Below, in pieces: positions 62,205 through 64,000 of a stretch of DNA of 64,000 nt. The notes beneath the pieces were generated by a model that was not told where the DNA came from, did not search any database, and saw nothing but the letters and a program-made list of their open reading frames with translations. The stretch is from JAVBQL01 sp031549085 (GTDB lineage Bacteria > Spirochaetota > GWE2-31-10 > MWDO01), in assembly GCA_031549085.1 (NCBI GenBank), contig JAVBQL010000018.1, forward strand, positions 117,981-181,980, read 5' to 3'. The position numbers and the translations under genes were made by a program. The stretch's first letter is position 1. Each line of letters begins with the position of its first letter.

Positions 62205-62344
62205 AGCTTGTTACGCCTTATAAAATTATTATTTTATTTTAAGTTTAGAACTTGATAGAAATAATCATACTTTTTATGTTTTTTGTCAAGTTTGTTGAGG
62301 TATATTTTTGATTGCAGCTCTATTATTTTTTTGGTGAAGGTCTT

Positions 62345-62412
62345 TTTAAACTAATCCCCATAAAATTTAGAAAGGTAATACTTTTCTTTGTATAAAATAT
62401 AGGGTCAAAAAA
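62345..62412 (-). repeat. Dispersed intergenic repeat R2, copy 4
   Basis: On the minus strand the sequence runs TTTTTTGACCCTATATTTTA, CAAAGAAAAGTATT, CTTTCTAAATTTTATGGGG, matching the R2 family at 21738. It directly follows copy B of the structured element. Confidence 0.5.
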
Positions 62413-62451
62413 AATGTAGCCTTTAAACAAAAAACTCTATTTGTCATATCT

Positions 62452-62836
62452 CTAATGATATTTTTATGGGCTTGCCTTAAAGTAGTTTGACGATAGGTTA
62501 AACCAAGCAGATGGGATTTTATAATCCCGTAGCAATAGGCATAAAAACCCAATAGCCTATCATTTCTGATATGAACATTGGGAAGGTACAGAAATGATAC
62601 AAGCAAGCCCATAAAAGCATCGTTGACACGCCGGACAACTCTCTCAACTACGAAAAAGAGCAGCCAGCCCAATGCGATCACGGGCTTGCTCATGCCAAAC
62701 CGAGATGGAAGCCTATAAAAGAGCCCCGCTTCTAGTTTAGCGTTTCGTAGTTAATTTTTCTCTATCCAAAGAGGTGTCAATCCCTTTTACGGATAGAGGT
62801 TTATAGTATAAATTTATCTTCGTTAAAAATCAATTG
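62452..62836 (-). ncRNA. Repeated structured element, copy B (putative large RNA)
   Basis: Same order of stems as copy A: CTCTATCC/GGATAGAG; a unique 10-bp outer stem (62743-62752 with 62646-62655, AACTACGAAA type); GCTAAAC/GTTTGGC; GAAGC/GGCTTC; GAGCAAGCCC/GGGCTGGCTGCTC; ATCATTTCTG/CAGAAATGAT; AATAGGC/GCCTATT; GGGATT/AATCCC; and ATGGGCTTGC/GCAAGCCCAT closing the 3' domain. Apart from the outer stem it is very similar to copy C. Confidence 0.65.
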
Positions 62837-62924
62837 TTTTTAATATTTTTGTTTTTCTAAAATAGCTGATGTTTTCCACTTGTATGGTGGGATCGAATTT
62901 TTTTTGAAAAAAAAATGGTCAATA

Positions 62925-63300
62925 TCTCTATGGGCTTGCCTTAAAGTAGTTTGACGATAGGTTAAACCAAGCGTATAGGATTTTATAATCCCGTAGCAAT
63001 AGGCATAAAAACCCAATAGCCTATCATTTCTGATATGAACATTGGGAAGGTACAGAAATGATACAAGCAAGCCCATAAAAGCATCGTTGACACGCTGACT
63101 ACTCTCTCAATCACTAAAAAGAGCAGCCAGCCCAATGCGATCACGGGCTTGCTCATGCTAAACCTGCACAGAAGCCTATAAAAGAGCCCTGCTTTTAGTT
63201 TAGCGTTTTAGTGATTGGTTTTTCTCTATCCAAAGAGGTGTCAATCCCTTTTACGGATAGAGGTTTATAGTATAAATTTATCTTCGTCAAAAATCAATAG
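62925..63300 (-). ncRNA. Repeated structured element, copy C (putative large RNA)
   Basis: Nearly identical to copy B over long stretches but with a different 12-bp outer stem (63206-63217 with 63108-63119, CAATCACTAAAA type). Its GCTAAAC/GTTTAGC stem is a perfect Watson-Crick form of the wobble-paired version in A and B. Copies C and B are tandem on the minus strand, with about 90 bases between. Confidence 0.65.
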
Positions 63301-63749
63301 TTCTATATGCATAACAGGCTCAATATTTGTGATATAATTAAGATATTAGATTATTAATATAGTAGAATGTAGTCTCATGAAAAGATTTAATGCCTTAATT
63401 GACTTTCTAAACTATTTTAAAGATTGAGAAAACTTGTTTATCTTATCTAAAGAATCAAGGATTTAAAAATGGGGAATATTAATACTATCAACAAATAAAA
63501 AGGGTATATCAAGTGTCAAATTTTTTTATTTGATTGAAATTTAAATATTTTCAACTATGCTTTATTGTAGTAAATTTGTATATTTTATTTATCATTATTT
63601 TGTAATTTTACTTTAAAATAAAAAATCAACATATTAAATTAAAAAGTAAGTTTTTTTTAAAATAGAATCTTTTATTAACTATTTATTTACTAAATAATAA
63701 TTTTATAATATAATTACTATATTATAAAAAGTATGGGAGGTAAAAGTCT
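63301..63749. other. AT-rich intergenic region before the last lipoprotein
   Basis: About 450 bases with no supported gene. Short palindromic AT tracts occur, but nothing is distinctive. It probably contains the promoter of the lipoprotein gene that begins at 63750. Confidence 0.35.
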
Positions 63750-64000
63750 ATGAAAAAGCACTATTTTTTTATTGGAATAGCTATACTTACAGCGGTGGCT
63801 ATTTTTTTTTACATGTACACAGCCAAATATGACTACTGGCGGAGGGGAGGTGGTCTCTGATACAGAGTCTGGGGAGACGATACTTCAGGTTCGTATACAT
63901 GATGAGCCCTTCAAAAAGTCTGGCAAAACCGTTGAAGAGCTTAATATTACCATAGCAAGAGTTGATATAATTCGAAGCAGCGATGGTGCAAAGATTACTC
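63750..64000 (+). pseudogene. DUF4382-like lipoprotein, frame broken at a T9 tract (cut by window edge)
   Basis: ATG at 63750 follows GGGAGG by 9 bases. The signal peptide reads MKKHYFFIGIAILTAVAIFF, then a run of nine T (63802-63810) shifts the frame and a stop follows soon. With eight T the frame continues as FTCTQPNMTTGGGEVV, giving a proper lipobox Cys, and then ILQVRIHDEPFKKSGKTV and ELNITIARVDIIRS to the window edge. These segments resemble DUF4382 proteins. The tract sits in the lipobox, so one base decides whether the lipoprotein is made: phase variation, mutation or a sequencing slip. Confidence 0.7.

Noticed and set aside
1..64000. CRISPR arrays or cas genes
   Set aside because: No regularly spaced identical repeats were seen. 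The protein at 21837 has a loose Cas2-like pattern but no supporting context.
1..64000. Full insertion sequence with transposase
   Set aside because: No transposase frame was found. The repeats are too short and carry no recognisable enzyme.

Overview
The window is AT-rich DNA from a bacterium with a double membrane: it has a LolE/FtsX-type lipoprotein transporter and many small lipoproteins. Genes are compact and preceded by strong GGAGG-type ribosome sites. The gene set (lipoproteins carrying lipocalin-like, beta-helix and DUF4382 folds, a long AMP-forming acyl-CoA ligase, sigma-54, CTC/L25) fits a low-GC spirochaete, perhaps Brachyspira-like. That placement is inferred from general resemblance only; there is no rRNA in the window to test it.

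Positions 1 to about 15,830 are the right arm of a prophage or related integrated element. All its genes read rightward and it ends in a tyrosine recombinase (14924-15748). The genes serve DNA and nucleotide metabolism: the C-terminal part of a family A DNA polymerase, ThyX, a MazG-like protein, a dATP/dGTP diphosphohydrolase-like protein, a HAD phosphatase, two adenine methyltransferases and YopX, mixed with many small unknown genes. A second polymerase-like protein (11615-12760) has lost the catalytic HDE motif. The arm carries two promoter families: four TTGACA-type promoters, of which three have upstream A-rich repeats with 11-bp phasing in two, and six copies of a -10/N5/GTCTYA motif. The right end abuts a beta-helix lipoprotein gene that appears truncated, so the element may have inserted there.

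Positions 15,831-63,000 are chromosomal. In order they hold: a DUF1848 gene; a copper module (copA, a chaperone paralogue without CxxC, copZ); argH divergent from ilvC; apbE and a lolE-type permease; an acyl-CoA ligase with a palindromic operator between -35 and -10; a GyrI-like pair; peptidase E; tmRNA; coaD, a YkgJ-like cluster protein, plsC and holA convergent with uvrC; tRNA-Gln, rplY and an acyl-ACP thioesterase; a JAMM-DinG fusion; tRNA-Gly; a GAF protein with a histidine kinase; ybaB-recR; rpoN-queA; a TPR lipoprotein with dprA; ychF; a secreted alpha-amylase; twin lipoproteins; gatA; and a leuC-type dehydratase.

The most unusual signal is a repeat of about 400 bp present three times (27574-27978, 62452-62836, 62925-63300). 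It looks like a large structured RNA. Its core and hairpins are conserved, while one 10-12 bp stem has a completely different sequence in each copy yet is perfectly self-complementary each time. Three frameshifts at homopolymers (G9 in a methyltransferase, A5 in YopX, T9 in a lipoprotein at the window end) may be phase variation, decay or assembly error.
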